Assembly: GCA_047777345.1 (NCBI GenBank)
Contig: JBKEEJ010000006.1
Location: 1 to 64,000 of the forward strand
From: Anaerocolumna sp047777345
GTDB lineage: Bacteria > Bacillota > Clostridia > Lachnospirales > Lachnospiraceae
Direction of reading: 5' to 3'
Length of the DNA stretch: 64,000 nt
Shown here: in pieces, positions 1 through 9,370 of the stretch
How positions within the stretch are numbered: the stretch's first letter is position 1
Layout: every line of letters starts with the position of its first letter
Program-made: the position numbers and the translations under genes
The notes under the pieces: generated by a model
Told to the model about the DNA's origin: nothing
Databases searched by the model: none
Seen by the model: the letters and a program-made list of their open reading frames with translations, nothing else

Positions 1-1
1 G

Positions 2-544
2 TATGCTGTCCGAAGCTGGAATGAAAGGCAAAAAAAGGATGCATTTTTGATTCCTATGGATGAGCTGCAAAGACCATATTTTGATAAATACTATATTGAA
101 AACAGAAATCAACTGGATTATACCGATTCCAAAAATCATACCAGCATACTGGAAGAGTTAGGAAGAAATCAGCCGGCAAGGGATGCCTATTGCATAGCAC
201 ATCCCCAAAAACCAAAACCGGTAATGTTTCAGGCTTTTAAAACGGCAGCCTGTAATTTTGAGCTAATTGGACAAGACACCGTTGGAGTTATTGTAGTCTA
301 TAAAAATGAGGAATTGCTGGAACAACTGGAAACTGCTCTGGAGGAAAAAGACTATGAGAAAGTCCGGAAATTATTAAAGCAATTGCAACGGTATACCGTT
401 AATATGTACCTGACACCCAAAGTTCTTCCATTTATTTCAAAAAGCAACAATTTAAAAGACATCAATGTATATATTTTGCAAAAAGAGTATTATAATGGTA
501 AAAAAGGAGTCGTTATGGATCAATTGGCAGATCTCATTATATAA
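2..544 (+). CDS. cas3: CRISPR-associated helicase/nuclease Cas3, 3' end only (type I-C)
   Basis: The reading frame is open from the first bases of the window, so this is the C-terminal end (about 180 residues) of a gene that starts outside. It is placed as Cas3 because it ends 15 bases before cas5c in an intact I-C order, and because its end has the small C-terminal domain expected after the helicase core. In the family, Cas3 unwinds and degrades DNA recruited by Cascade. None of the HD nuclease or helicase motifs fall inside the visible part, so activity cannot be judged. A TTG at 47 is only an internal codon and should not be taken as a start. Confidence 0.75.
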   Translation, partial: YAVRSWNERQKKDAFLIPMDELQRPYFDKYYIENRNQLDYTDSKNHTSILEELGRNQPARDAYCIAHPQKPKPVMFQAFKTAACNFELIGQDTVGVIVVYKNEELLEQLETALEEKDYEKVRKLLKQLQRYTVNMYLTPKVLPFISKSNNLKDINVYILQKEYYNGKKGVVMDQLADLII

Positions 545-559
545 GAAAGGAGGAATTGT

Positions 560-1310
560 ATGGAAGAATTTAAATCCAAGCCATTTTATTATCGCCTGTA
601 TGGAGACTATGCTCTGTTTACAGACCCGGTTACAAAAGGAGGCGGAGAAAAGTATACCTATCAGGTTCCAACCTATCAGGCGTTAAAAGGTATAACAGAA
701 CAGCTGTACTGGAAGCCCACCTTGGTCTACTATATCGATTCGGTAAAAGGTAATTAAAAAAATACAGACCGAAACCAAGGGAATCCGCACACCCCTTAAA
801 AACGGAGGAAATGATTTAAACTATTACACTTATCTTCGTGATGTGGAGTACCTTGTTCAGTTTCATTTTGAGTGGAACAAAAACAGGCCGGATTTAATCG
901 ATGACAGAAACGAAAAAAAGCATGAACAGATCATTTTAAGATCGATTGAGAAAGGCGGACGAAGAGATTTATTTTTAGGTACCAGAGAATGTGTGGCTTT
1001 TGCGGAAAGAATAAGGGAAGAGGAATTTCTGTCTGCGTCTACTCAATATGATGGCAGGAAAATATCTTTTGGTATTATGTTTCACTCCTTTACCTATCCC
1101 GATGAGGCTGTATCTGGCGGAGAAAATGTTTTAACATCGAATTTTACCGACATAAAAATGGACAATGGCAAAATTGACTTTGTACGACCGGAGGAGTGTC
1201 AGATTCATCATACCATCAGAAATTACAGCTTTAAGAATTTCACGAAAGAAAATATGAAATATGCGGAAGAAGAATTGGCTGCCCTTTGTAGGGAGGTGGA
1301 AACCGAATGA
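560..1310 (+). pseudogene. cas5: Cas5c, crRNA-processing Cascade subunit, frameshifted
   Basis: Cas5c (Cas5d) in type I-C cuts the pre-crRNA, replacing Cas6, and caps the 5' handle in Cascade. The first 62 or so codons run from ATG 560 (ribosome site AAGGAGG just upstream) and read MEEFKSKPFYYRLYGDYALF. The frame then hits TAA at 755. Removing one G from the AAAAGG run near 745-751 joins it without loss to the frame that continues to 1310, giving the family's usual length of about 250 residues. The end overlaps the cas8c start by 4 bases (ATGA), so the genes are translationally coupled. The frameshift is either a true loss of crRNA maturation or a one-base consensus error. Confidence 0.85.
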
Positions 1311-3307
1311 GCGTTTTAACCGCATTATATGAAACTTATTGCAATGCTCTAGAAAAGAATATGGTGGACCGGACGGATTTACTTTCCGAACAGACTGTGT
1401 TGCTTCCGGTATATCATACCAGTAAAAAATCAACCGGTGCTAATGACATGATTACCGTAACCCTTTCGGAAAAAGGTAAATTTATTAAGGCAGAATGGAT
1501 GCCAAAAGAGCAGATTGCTATCTTCCCTGTCACAGAAGATTCAATTATACGGGCTGGTACAGTAATTGCTCCCCATCCGCTGTGTGATGAATTTTCCTAT
1601 TTGGCAAAAGAGTTTGATCCTGAAAAAAACAAAAAATATGAAAATGAACGCAAAGACTGGGTTTCCTATACGGAAGAAGGGCATCCTAATCAATTACTTA
1701 AAATTATTGATGAATATTTAAGTCAGGGAACAATATTTGGTGATTGTGTAGCTTCTCTCTTTTCAGGAATGAATTATGAAGTAACGAAAGACTATGCCGT
1801 TATAGTAAGTCCTGGTGAAAAGGCAGAAAAGACAATAAAGCTTAATAAAACCTTTGTTACTTTTGAGGTGGAGACTGAAATGCCCACACAGGCAAATCTT
1901 TCCGTAACTACAAATCGGGAAATCCATCAAAACTATATTGACTATGTCAGGGAAAAAAATGCCAGCCGGCCACAGGAAAAGTGCGACATATCAGGAGAAA
2001 TGACGTATTGTGTAAGCAGGCACCGGGGCCTTATGGGAAATGCAAAAGTAGTTTCTATCAGTAATCATAACGAAACCTATTATGGCAGATTTGATAAAGG
2101 AGAAGAAATTGTTCATATCGGTTATGAAACATCCCAAAGAATTCACCTGATGTTAAAGTATTTGCTGGAAAATGAACAAAACAGAAGACAAATCGGGGAC
2201 AGTTGTTTTCTTGTAAACTGGTTTTCTGATGATATTGGAAATAAAGAAGCTCTTGATCTGGTAAACAGGATTTCTCCGGAATCAGAGGAGGAAGAAGACG
2301 AGGAGCCGGATGAGGAAGCACCAAAAACTTTTGGAGGAAGCTATTCTTCCCTGATTAATGATTACATAACGGGAAAAGAAAGAACAATTAATTCCAATGC
2401 TAAGTTTTATCTTATGATATTGGATAAGATTTCTAACGGACGGATTTCTGTAAAATATTTCAGAGAAGTTCCAAAATCAGAACTGTATGAGAATGCAAAG
2501 TATTGGTATGAAACAACAAACTGGCCTTTTTTTAGTGGAAAGTCAAAAAAAATGGTTCATGAGACACCTTCCTTGTTTCGATATGCAGATACCATATTTG
2601 GCTTAGAAAACGAGAAAGGGTATGTGGAATGCAAAAATAGCAAATTAAAAAGTAAGACAATGGAGAGGCTTCTCTCATGCATACTGGAAAAAAGGAAGTT
2701 TCCAAGAGATTTGAAAAACCGGATGTTTGTGAATCTATGTAACCCCAATTCTTATGATAAGACCTGGAACTATGTACTGGCATTAGGTTGCTCTGTTTTT
2801 AAAAAATCCAAAATAGATGAGGGTAAGAAAGAAGAGGTGAGTGAGATGTTAGACATCAGCAATCAAAACCGGAGCTATCTGTACGGGAGATTATTAGCCG
2901 TTTATGAAAAAATTGAGCAGGATGTTCTGGATAAAAAAGTAACCGATAATGAAATATCCGATAAAGCAACTGACAATAAAGGCAGGCGGGCAACTAATGC
3001 GGAACGGCTCTGGAGTGCCTATACTAAGATGCCGAGCAGAACTCTTAAGATTTTAGAGGATAAAGTAAGGCCATATAAAGAGATTTTGCTTAAGAGTAAT
3101 GATAAAGCAGTCAGATATTATGACAGTATAATAATCGATATTACAGGCCGGCTCAGGGAAGCAAAGGATTATGAAGTAATGAAAAACAGGGCTCTTGACG
3201 AAGATTTTATTTTTGGCTACTACGCTCAGAAGCAGGAATTTTATAAGAAAAAAATAAACAAAGAAGAAAATTCAGATAGCATTCAGGAAGAAGGAGGTAA
3301 TCAATAA
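1307..3307 (+). CDS. cas8c: Cas8c/Csd1, type I-C Cascade large subunit
   Basis: A 666-residue protein in the position and size range of Csd1/Cas8c, the large I-C effector subunit that recognises the PAM and contacts the target; an internal start in the same gene can also yield the small subunit in this subtype. An ATG at 1307 overlaps the cas5c stop, and its own TAATG overlaps cas7. A strongly acidic stretch (SEEEEDEEPDEEAPK) lies around residue 325, between the N-terminal part and the helical C-terminal part rich in Lys/Asn. The frame is intact. The assignment rests on order, length and general resemblance rather than on a catalytic motif, since the family has none. Confidence 0.9.
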   Translation: MSVLTALYETYCNALEKNMVDRTDLLSEQTVLLPVYHTSKKSTGANDMITVTLSEKGKFIKAEWMPKEQIAIFPVTEDSIIRAGTVIAPHPLCDEFSYLAKEFDPEKNKKYENERKDWVSYTEEGHPNQLLKIIDEYLSQGTIFGDCVASLFSGMNYEVTKDYAVIVSPGEKAEKTIKLNKTFVTFEVETEMPTQANLSVTTNREIHQNYIDYVREKNASRPQEKCDISGEMTYCVSRHRGLMGNAKVVSISNHNETYYGRFDKGEEIVHIGYETSQRIHLMLKYLLENEQNRRQIGDSCFLVNWFSDDIGNKEALDLVNRISPESEEEEDEEPDEEAPKTFGGSYSSLINDYITGKERTINSNAKFYLMILDKISNGRISVKYFREVPKSELYENAKYWYETTNWPFFSGKSKKMVHETPSLFRYADTIFGLENEKGYVECKNSKLKSKTMERLLSCILEKRKFPRDLKNRMFVNLCNPNSYDKTWNYVLALGCSVFKKSKIDEGKKEEVSEMLDISNQNRSYLYGRLLAVYEKIEQDVLDKKVTDNEISDKATDNKGRRATNAERLWSAYTKMPSRTLKILEDKVRPYKEILLKSNDKAVRYYDSIIIDITGRLREAKDYEVMKNRALDEDFIFGYYAQKQEFYKKKINKEENSDSIQEEGGNQ

Positions 3308-4167
3308 TGGCCGCATTAGAAAACAAAATTGACTTTGTTATGTTATTTACTGTAAATGGAGCAAATCCCAACGGTGATCCCTTAAATGAAAACATGCCAA
3401 GAACGGATTATGACGGCTATGGGGAAATCAGTGACGTATGTATCAAAAGAAAATTAAGAAACAGAATGCAGGATATGGGATATCCTATTTTTGTACAGGC
3501 TAACGACCGGATTGTTGACAATATGAAATCACTGGAAGAAAGGTTTAGTTCTGTCTTTACGTCAAAGAAAGATTCGGATGAAAAAGTATGGCAGGTTTCC
3601 TGTGAAAAATGGATTGATGTACGCAGCTTCGGACAGGTTATGACCTTCCAGGGCCGTTCCATCGGTATCCGGGGGCCGGTTTCTATTACCTTAGCAAAAA
3701 GCTTAAGCCCGGTTGATGTAATCAGTATGCAGATTACCAGAAGTACCAATGGTATGAAAGCTAAGGAAGGTTCACGTTCTTCTGATACAATGGGTATGAA
3801 GCACTTTGTAGAATTTGGCGTATATATGGTTAAGGGAAGCATCAATCCATATTTTGCCCAAAAGACAGGCTTTACAGAAGAAGATGCTAAGATTATAAAA
3901 GAAGCCTTACGTACTCTATTCGAAAATGATGCATCATCCGCAAGGCCAGAAGGAAGTATGGAAGTAAAAGAAGTTTATTGGTTTAGTCACCCATCCAAGT
4001 TAGGAGTGGCATCAAGCGCTAAGATTCATGAACTGGTTGAAATAGAAGTAAAAGACAAAAACAGTAAGCCAGCAAAATATGAAGACTATTCCATCAGCTT
4101 AAATAAAGAAAAACTTAAAGAGCTAATGGAAAAGGGACTTAAGGTAGAAACAATTGAAGGACTATAA
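3307..4167 (+). CDS. cas7: Cas7c/Csd2, Cascade backbone subunit
   Basis: This 286-residue protein forms the helical backbone of Cascade that coats the crRNA spacer. The N-terminus has the family signature: a first beta strand (VMLFTVNGANPNGDPLNEN) containing the NPNGDP element, followed by RTDYDGYGEISDVCIKRKLR. Further on, SFGQVMTFQGRSIGIRGPVS fits the RRM-fold core of Csd2. It starts on the A of the cas8c stop (TAATG) with GGAGG 9 bases upstream and runs 14 bases into cas4. The frame is intact. Confidence 0.93.
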   Translation: MAALENKIDFVMLFTVNGANPNGDPLNENMPRTDYDGYGEISDVCIKRKLRNRMQDMGYPIFVQANDRIVDNMKSLEERFSSVFTSKKDSDEKVWQVSCEKWIDVRSFGQVMTFQGRSIGIRGPVSITLAKSLSPVDVISMQITRSTNGMKAKEGSRSSDTMGMKHFVEFGVYMVKGSINPYFAQKTGFTEEDAKIIKEALRTLFENDASSARPEGSMEVKEVYWFSHPSKLGVASSAKIHELVEIEVKDKNSKPAKYEDYSISLNKEKLKELMEKGLKVETIEGL

Positions 4168-4813
4168 GGAAGAAGATTATCTCATGATTTCCGGTATTCA
4201 GCACTTTGCATTTTGCAGAAGACAATGGTCTTTAATACATGTGGAGAAGCAATGGGAAGAAAATTTCTTTACTGCAGACGGAGAATTAAAGCATGAAAAT
4301 GCTGATAAACCGGAAATTCATGAGAGAAGGAAAAACCTGATTTCAGTTCATGCGTTGCCGGTAAAATCCCATACTTTGGCAATAACGGGAAAGTGTGATG
4401 TTGTGGAATTCAAAGAATCAAAGGATGGTATCTATCTACCTCAATATGGTGGTTATTTTACGGTTACTCCCATCGAATACAAACGGGGTAAGCCAAAGGA
4501 GGATAATTCGGATAAGCTTCAGTTGCTGGCAGAAGCTTATTGTCTGGAAGAAATGCTGGCTACGCACATTGATAAAGGTTATCTATTCTATTTTGAAACC
4601 CGCAGAAGGGAGCAAGTGCTCTTTACGGAAGAACTTCGCGGGCAGTTGCATGAGATGATTGAGGAAATGCATAGGTATATGGATCGTGGTTTTACTCCTA
4701 AAGTAAAAACCGGAAAGAAATGCAAAACTTGTTCGCTAAAGGATATTTGCCTGCCGGAATTAAATGACAATAAAAATGTCAGCCTATATATTCAGGGGAG
4801 GATTGCAGAATGA
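4154..4813 (+). CDS. cas4: Cas4, RecB-like Fe-S exonuclease
   Basis: Cas4 trims prespacers and fixes PAM and orientation during adaptation together with Cas1-Cas2. The 219-residue protein has the N-terminal cysteine (FAFCRRQW, residue about 21), RecB-nuclease elements (GKCDVVEF, then EYKRGKPK and QLLAEAYCLEE) and the C-terminal cysteine trio CKTCSLKDIC that holds the Fe-S cluster. The start is TTG 4154, inside the cas7 end. It is preferred over ATG 4183 because the family begins with a short leader before LMISGIQHF. It overlaps cas1 by 4 bases. Confidence 0.92.
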   Translation: MKDYKEEDYLMISGIQHFAFCRRQWSLIHVEKQWEENFFTADGELKHENADKPEIHERRKNLISVHALPVKSHTLAITGKCDVVEFKESKDGIYLPQYGGYFTVTPIEYKRGKPKEDNSDKLQLLAEAYCLEEMLATHIDKGYLFYFETRRREQVLFTEELRGQLHEMIEEMHRYMDRGFTPKVKTGKKCKTCSLKDICLPELNDNKNVSLYIQGRIAE

Positions 4814-5841
4814 GACAAATGTTAAATGTTCTTTTTATTACAAAACCTGAAGTATATATAGGCTTAAATGGTGAAAATGTTATTGTTAAAGAGGAAGATA
4901 CCATTATTGGCAGGTACCCCCTGCATAATTTGGAGCAAATTGTATGCTTTTCCAATATGGGAGTAAGCCCTGCCCTGATGGAAAAGTGTGTGGAACTAAA
5001 TATCTCCATTTGCTTTTTAACTCCGTCAGGGAGATTTCGTGCAAGAGTAATTGGAAAAACACGGGGAAATGTGCTTCTTCGTAAAAAACAGTACCGTGTT
5101 GCTGATATGGAAGAAGAAAGCTTTAAAATAGCCCGCAATTTTATTCTTGGTAAAGTATATAATGAAAAATGGCAATTGGAACGTTATATCAGGCAATATT
5201 CCCTTAGAGTGCCGGTTAAAGAGCTGAAAAGTGTTTCAGACAAATTAAGGGAATATATGCAGGAAATAGCAGCCTGTGAAAATTTAGACCAGCTCCGTGG
5301 CTATGAAGGTACAGCTCAGGTTCTTTATTTTAGCGTATTTGATCATATGATTTTAAATCAGAAGGATACTTTCTTTTTCCACGAAAGAAGCAAAAGACCA
5401 CCTGAAGACAGAGTAAACAGCTTGCTTTCCTTTGCCTATACGTTACTGGCAAACGATATTACTGCAGCATTGGAGACGGTAGGCTTAGATCCTTATGTAG
5501 GATTTATGCATCAGGATCGTCCGGGAAGAGCATCACTGGCCAGTGATTTAATTGAAGAATTAAGAGCACCAATCGCAGATCGTTTTGTACTGTCACTGAT
5601 AAATCGAAAGCAGTTGCAAGCAGATGATTTTGAAATTAATGATAATAAATCAGTCTACATTAAGGATTCGGCTCGAAGAACTTTTATCAGTGAATGGCAA
5701 AAGAATAAGCAGGAGGAAATAAACCATCCATATCTTAACGAGAAAATGCCATGGGGATTGGTTCCTTATTCACAAGCTTTGTTGTTAGCCAGATATCTTA
5801 GAGGAGATACAGACCAATACCCTCCATTTTTCTGGAAGTAG
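4810..5841 (+). CDS. cas1: Cas1 integrase (type I-C)
   Basis: The 343-residue Cas1 catalyses spacer integration as a dimer of dimers with Cas2. Metal-binding residues can be placed: Glu166 in RGYEGTAQ, His234 in GFMHQDRPGRAS, and Asp246 in the following LASDLIEEL. The frame is intact, and the start ATG overlaps the cas4 stop with GGGGAGG in front. A complete adaptation set (cas4-cas1-cas2) next to a leader suggests the locus was able to acquire spacers, independently of the state of cas5c. Confidence 0.95.
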   Translation: MRQMLNVLFITKPEVYIGLNGENVIVKEEDTIIGRYPLHNLEQIVCFSNMGVSPALMEKCVELNISICFLTPSGRFRARVIGKTRGNVLLRKKQYRVADMEEESFKIARNFILGKVYNEKWQLERYIRQYSLRVPVKELKSVSDKLREYMQEIAACENLDQLRGYEGTAQVLYFSVFDHMILNQKDTFFFHERSKRPPEDRVNSLLSFAYTLLANDITAALETVGLDPYVGFMHQDRPGRASLASDLIEELRAPIADRFVLSLINRKQLQADDFEINDNKSVYIKDSARRTFISEWQKNKQEEINHPYLNEKMPWGLVPYSQALLLARYLRGDTDQYPPFFWK

Positions 5842-5850
5842 AGGTTGAAA

Positions 5851-6141
5851 ATGTACATATTAATCACTTATGATATTAATGTAACTACAGTCCAGGGACA
5901 AAAAAGATTACGAAAAGTAGCCAAAATATGCGTAAATTATGGCCAAAGGGTTCAAAATTCTGTTTTTGAATGTAAAGTGACAGAAGAAGAATTATTAAAA
6001 TTGAAAAAGCAGCTACTGGACGTAATTGATATAAAGACAGACAGTCTTCGCTTTTACAGGCTGGGAAATAATTATGACAAAAGAGTACAGCATATAGGAG
6101 CAAAAGAGACTTATAAATTTGATGATCCTATGATTATATGA
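5851..6141 (+). CDS. cas2: Cas2 adaptation protein
   Basis: A 96-residue ferredoxin-like protein; MYILITYDIN is the first beta strand and carries the conserved Asp. RVQNSVFECKVTEEEL and SLRFYRLG match the family core. Cas2 bridges the Cas1 dimers in the integration complex. ATG 5851 is chosen over TTG 5845 because GAGG at 5841-5844 sits six bases before it, which is ideal spacing. It ends 152 bases before the first repeat. Confidence 0.93.
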   Translation: MYILITYDINVTTVQGQKRLRKVAKICVNYGQRVQNSVFECKVTEEELLKLKKQLLDVIDIKTDSLRFYRLGNNYDKRVQHIGAKETYKFDDPMII

Positions 6142-6293
6142 TAGAGTGCGAACCCCAAGCTCACATGAAAATTCCGGGAGGTTCGCACCAAAAAATCAAG
6201 CATTTTTACATTATTTGTAAGGTAAATTCATAAAAAATAAAATGTAAAATCAATATATTGTTATAACATATTTATTTTATACAATATATTGCT
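6142..6293 (+). promoter_or_regulatory. CRISPR leader with I-C type hairpin
   Basis: An AT-rich leader between cas2 and the first repeat. It contains a hairpin with arms GTGCGAACC (6146-6154) and GGTTCGCAC (6180-6188), a feature recalled from other I-C loci at this place. From 6210 the leader is almost pure A/T up to repeat 1, fitting the promoter and integration-anchor role. The exact transcription start cannot be assigned by eye. Confidence 0.7.
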
Positions 6294-8058
6294 GTCGCAC
6301 CCCTTGCGGGTGCGTGGATTGAAATTTATCTCTTTATATGTGCTGGCAATATATCCAGTAGTCGCACCCCTTGCGGGTGCGTGGATTGAAATCAGCAGTT
6401 GTTGTTTTAGGATTTATTGTAGTTGAATGTCGCACCCCTTGCGGGTGCGTGGATTGAAATCCACCTTAAGAACTGGCGGTACTATACGCGACATTAGTCG
6501 CACCCCTTGCGGGTGCGTGGATTGAAATTTTTGCGATCCAGAAAGTCCAAGGATTGAAGTCACGTCGCACCCCTTGCGGGTGCGTGGATTGAAATAAATG
6601 TGTTTAAGGCTAATCTTACTGTGTTTAGGTCGCACCCCTTGCGGGTGCGTGGATTGAAATTTTACGATAGCCATGGTCTAATATAAGTCTTACAAGTCGC
6701 ACCCCTTGCGGGTGCGTGGATTGAAATATGTCTTGTCCTTTTGTAAACCCACTTATGCTCACGTCGCACCCCTTGCGGGTGCGTGGATTGAAATCCATTA
6801 GTTAATTCCTACAATGCTAACCCAATCTTGTCGCACCCCTTGCGGGTGCGTGGATTGAAATAAACCTGTTTTGAGCCTCATTTAAGATATTTATAGCCGT
6901 CGCACCCCTTGCGGGTGCGTGGATTGAAATTACTGCTATTTATTCTAAGATTATTCGCAATGACTCGTCGCACCCCTTGCGGGTGCGTGGATTGAAATTC
7001 TTTTTCATACTGAATCATGTCATATTCATAGGTCGCACCCCTTGCGGGTGCGTGGATTGAAATAAATGTTATGTAGTGCAGATAGATTAGAGTGGAGTAC
7101 AAGTCGCACCCCTTGCGGGTGCGTGGATTGAAATAATACTTTCTCCAATTTCAAAATCAAAATATTGAGATAGTCGCACCCCTTGCGGGTGCGTGGATTG
7201 AAATTTCCCAAGAACCTTCAATCTTTGCTAATGCGTAGTCGTCGCACCCCTTGCGGGTGCGTGGATTGAAATCATAAGATCCTCAATCATCCAACGCACT
7301 CTTGCATATGGTCGCACCCCTTGCGGGTGCGTGGATTGAAATTACTAATCGAAAGTATGCCAGAGCATGACGCGATTGTCGCACCCCTTGCGGGTGCGTG
7401 GATTGAAATTCCCTACCTCATTACTTAAAGAAGGCGGGGAAGGGGTCGCACCCCTTGCGGGTGCGTGGATTGAAATTCCCTACCTCATTACTTAAAGAAG
7501 GCGGGGAAGGGGTCGCACCCCTTGCGGGTGCGTGGATTGAAATTCCCTACCTCATTACTTAAAGAAGGCGGGGAAGGGGTCGCACCCCTTGCGGGTGCGT
7601 GGATTGAAATCAACTAGAGTATTTATTAGTATATTTTTTACTCGTCGCACCCCTTGCGGGTGCGTGGATTGAAATTTGACATGATTGTGCCGGTTATTAA
7701 CAAAGAAATGGTCGCACCCCTTGCGGGTGCGTGGATTGAAATCTCTGGTTTATCTATTACTAACCTTGGAGGATTTTGTCGCACCCCTTGCGGGTGCGTG
7801 GATTGAAATATTTTCGAATTTTAATAGATTCTTCTGACGCTGCTGTCGCACCCCTTGCGGGTGCGTGGATTGAAATCAGAGTCGACACCGATCGTGTAAA
7901 GCCAGCAATAGGTCGCACCCCTTGCGGGTGCGTGGATTGAAATTCGCTTATCAACATTGTCTGGCACCCTTGAAAGCGTCGCACCCCTTGCGGGTGCGTG
8001 GATTGAAATATATCTGCATACAGGGAAAGAAATATAATTGCAAGTCGCACCCCTTGCG
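6294..8058 (+). CRISPR. Type I-C CRISPR array, 26 full repeats plus a truncated one
   Basis: A 32-bp repeat beginning GTCGCACCCC and ending GTGGATTGAAAT occurs 26 times with no base change seen, from 6294 to 8009. A 27th copy at 8044-8058 holds only its first 15 bases and marks the leader-distal end. The arms CGCACCC and GGGTGCG form the repeat hairpin. The 26 spacers are 33-39 bases, mostly 35. The spacers at 7410-7444, 7477-7511 and 7544-7578 are identical, leaving 24 distinct sequences. The repeat type agrees with the adjacent I-C cas genes. Apparent open frames across the array are only translated repeats. Confidence 0.99.
7410..7578 (+). repeat. Spacer-repeat unit in three identical tandem copies
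   Basis: Three successive 67-bp units share the same 35-base spacer, beginning TCCCTACCTCATTAC and ending GGCGGGGAAGGG. Two duplications of one unit by recombination between repeats, or replication slippage, would produce this; independent acquisition of the same protospacer is unlikely. Confidence 0.97.
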
Positions 8059-8074
8059 TGATTACTAAAATCTA

Positions 8075-8111
8075 GAAAAACAGGCATCTTATTCCGAATA
8101 TAAGATGCCTG
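8075..8111 (-). terminator. Intrinsic terminator of the ferritin-like gene
   Basis: Arms CAGGCATCTTA (8081-8091) and TAAGATGCCTG (8101-8111) form a tight hairpin. On the minus strand it is followed by TTTTTC, so it ends transcription of the gene at 8124-8660 before the CRISPR array. Confidence 0.85.
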
Positions 8112-8123
8112 CGTTAACTACCA

Positions 8124-8660
8124 TTATGAATTACAGTTATATTTTGAATAAAGATAATTATAAAGTATGCCGTGCCGGATTTCGTCTGTAATGATTTCTA
8201 CCATTATGTTAATGTGGATTCTTGGCTGCATGGCGTAAAGTATTTGGCGGTATTTTTGAACAGCGTTTTGTTCACCCATTAATGCCCTTTTTATTCCGTC
8301 GCAGAAATTTTCAGGCGGGGCAAACTCTTGCGTTACTGCAGCCGGCAGCATTTCACCGGTAATGTCAAAATAGAGCCGCCGGAATAAGTTAAAATGGTCT
8401 ATTTCATTGTCCCGAATACTGTTAATGATTTCCCTGGCTTCTTCATCCGGAGCATTTTCTGCCAGATAGGTATAAAAGGCTCTGTCCTCACTTTCACCGG
8501 CAACAGCTTCCTGTATTAAGTTGAGTGCATTTTCTAAATTTTCCGGAATCCTGAATATATCATCATCAGAATGTTGCAGATGTTTTACATCCATGCTGTT
8601 AACTTCGGGATAAGCTTCCTCATAATTTATATTGGGGAAAATGTAGTGTTTAAAATACAA
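8124..8660 (-). CDS. Ferritin-like (rubrerythrin-fold) protein
   Basis: An all-helical protein of about 178 residues with the two paired metal motifs of a ferritin-like di-iron bundle: ESEDRAFYTYLAE and EIDHFNLFRR (ExxH) in the first half, then MGEQNAVQKYRQ and EIITDEIRHGILYNYL (ExxxExRH) in the second. No rubredoxin domain follows. Such proteins handle iron or peroxide, but the substrate is unknown here. TTG 8660 is preferred because GGAG lies eight bases before it; the frame also allows TTG 8687 and ATG 8594. It is transcribed alone, towards the CRISPR array. Confidence 0.75.
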   Translation of the reverse strand: MYFKHYIFPNINYEEAYPEVNSMDVKHLQHSDDDIFRIPENLENALNLIQEAVAGESEDRAFYTYLAENAPDEEAREIINSIRDNEIDHFNLFRRLYFDITGEMLPAAVTQEFAPPENFCDGIKRALMGEQNAVQKYRQILYAMQPRIHINIMVEIITDEIRHGILYNYLYSKYNCNS

Positions 8661-8818
8661 CTTACTGACTCCACATATGTTTTTCAATTATTATATGTGA
8701 ATTTCTGATTTTGGTTCATTTTGAATCAAATATATAAAATATAACTTAATCCGGTATAACAGCAAATCAGTACATATTTGTTCAGATTTTACGGATACTA
8801 ACCAATGAGGTGACAAAT

Positions 8819-8965
8819 ATGGATAAATCCAAAAATGAGAAGCGGCAGCAAAAAAAGAAGAATGAGAAATTTAACAGTATTACCAATAAGTCCAAAGTGG
8901 AAAACCAGAATCAAACCCATAACGTTGTGGAAGAAGGAATTGGCCCCATTAACCAGAGAAGATAG
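8819..8965 (+). CDS. Small, highly charged 48-residue protein
   Basis: ATG 8819 has a strong ribosome site (GAGGTG, six bases before). The 48 residues are rich in Lys, Asn and Gln (MDKSKNEKRQQKKKNEKF) and end EEGIGPINQRR. There is no membrane segment. I do not recognise the family. The good start signal, and a composition unlike random translated AT-rich DNA, argue that it is real. A small spore or nucleic-acid-binding peptide would fit the composition, but this is a guess. Confidence 0.55.
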   Translation: MDKSKNEKRQQKKKNEKFNSITNKSKVENQNQTHNVVEEGIGPINQRR

Positions 8966-9321
8966 TATTCGTGAAATAATACTATTTTGAATGGAAACAA
9001 AAACTTTTGCCTGGAACTGCACTAGATCTTCGAAAATTTGGAAGCATGTATAATACTCGTATTCCAAACTTTCAATATGATTTATAGTGCAGTTTTTTGG
9101 TTGCATTTTTAAGTATTAACTTGTAGGTTCAATATTTGTAAATTCAATATTTATAAAATTTTTTAAGTTTATACTAATGACAGGACAACATAGCAAGGCT
9201 TGATTTTACGGCAGTGTCTTATTACGCCCTTGTTTTGTGGATGGAATTGCCTGCAGAGTAATGGAAATAAAAACGGAAACCGAATATGTCACTTTCCTTT
9301 AAATATCTAAAATATTTCATT

Positions 9322-9370
9322 AAGGGGCTATTGCATAATGCGCTTGTGAATCATTATGCAACGGCCCCTT
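9322..9370. terminator. Strong 19-bp hairpin, possible bidirectional terminator
   Basis: Left arm 9322-9340 (AAGGGGCTATTGCATAATG) pairs with right arm 9352-9370, with one G-T pair and one mismatch around an 11-base loop. The T run after it is short (TTT). The rest of the gene-free stretch 8966-9746 is AT-rich. I looked for a SAM-I (S-box) or other riboswitch before the methionine gene at 9747 and did not find its conserved core. Confidence 0.55.

Noticed and set aside
6414..8087. Several minus-strand open frames of 60-100 codons with repeated ISIHAPARGAT or NPRTRKGCD peptides
   Set aside because: They are translations of the CRISPR repeats, not genes.
8798..9106. Minus-strand 102-codon frame with a hydrophobic end
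   Set aside because: It overlaps the well-started small gene at 8819 on the other strand and has no ribosome site; the hydrophobic part is the antisense of Lys-rich codons.
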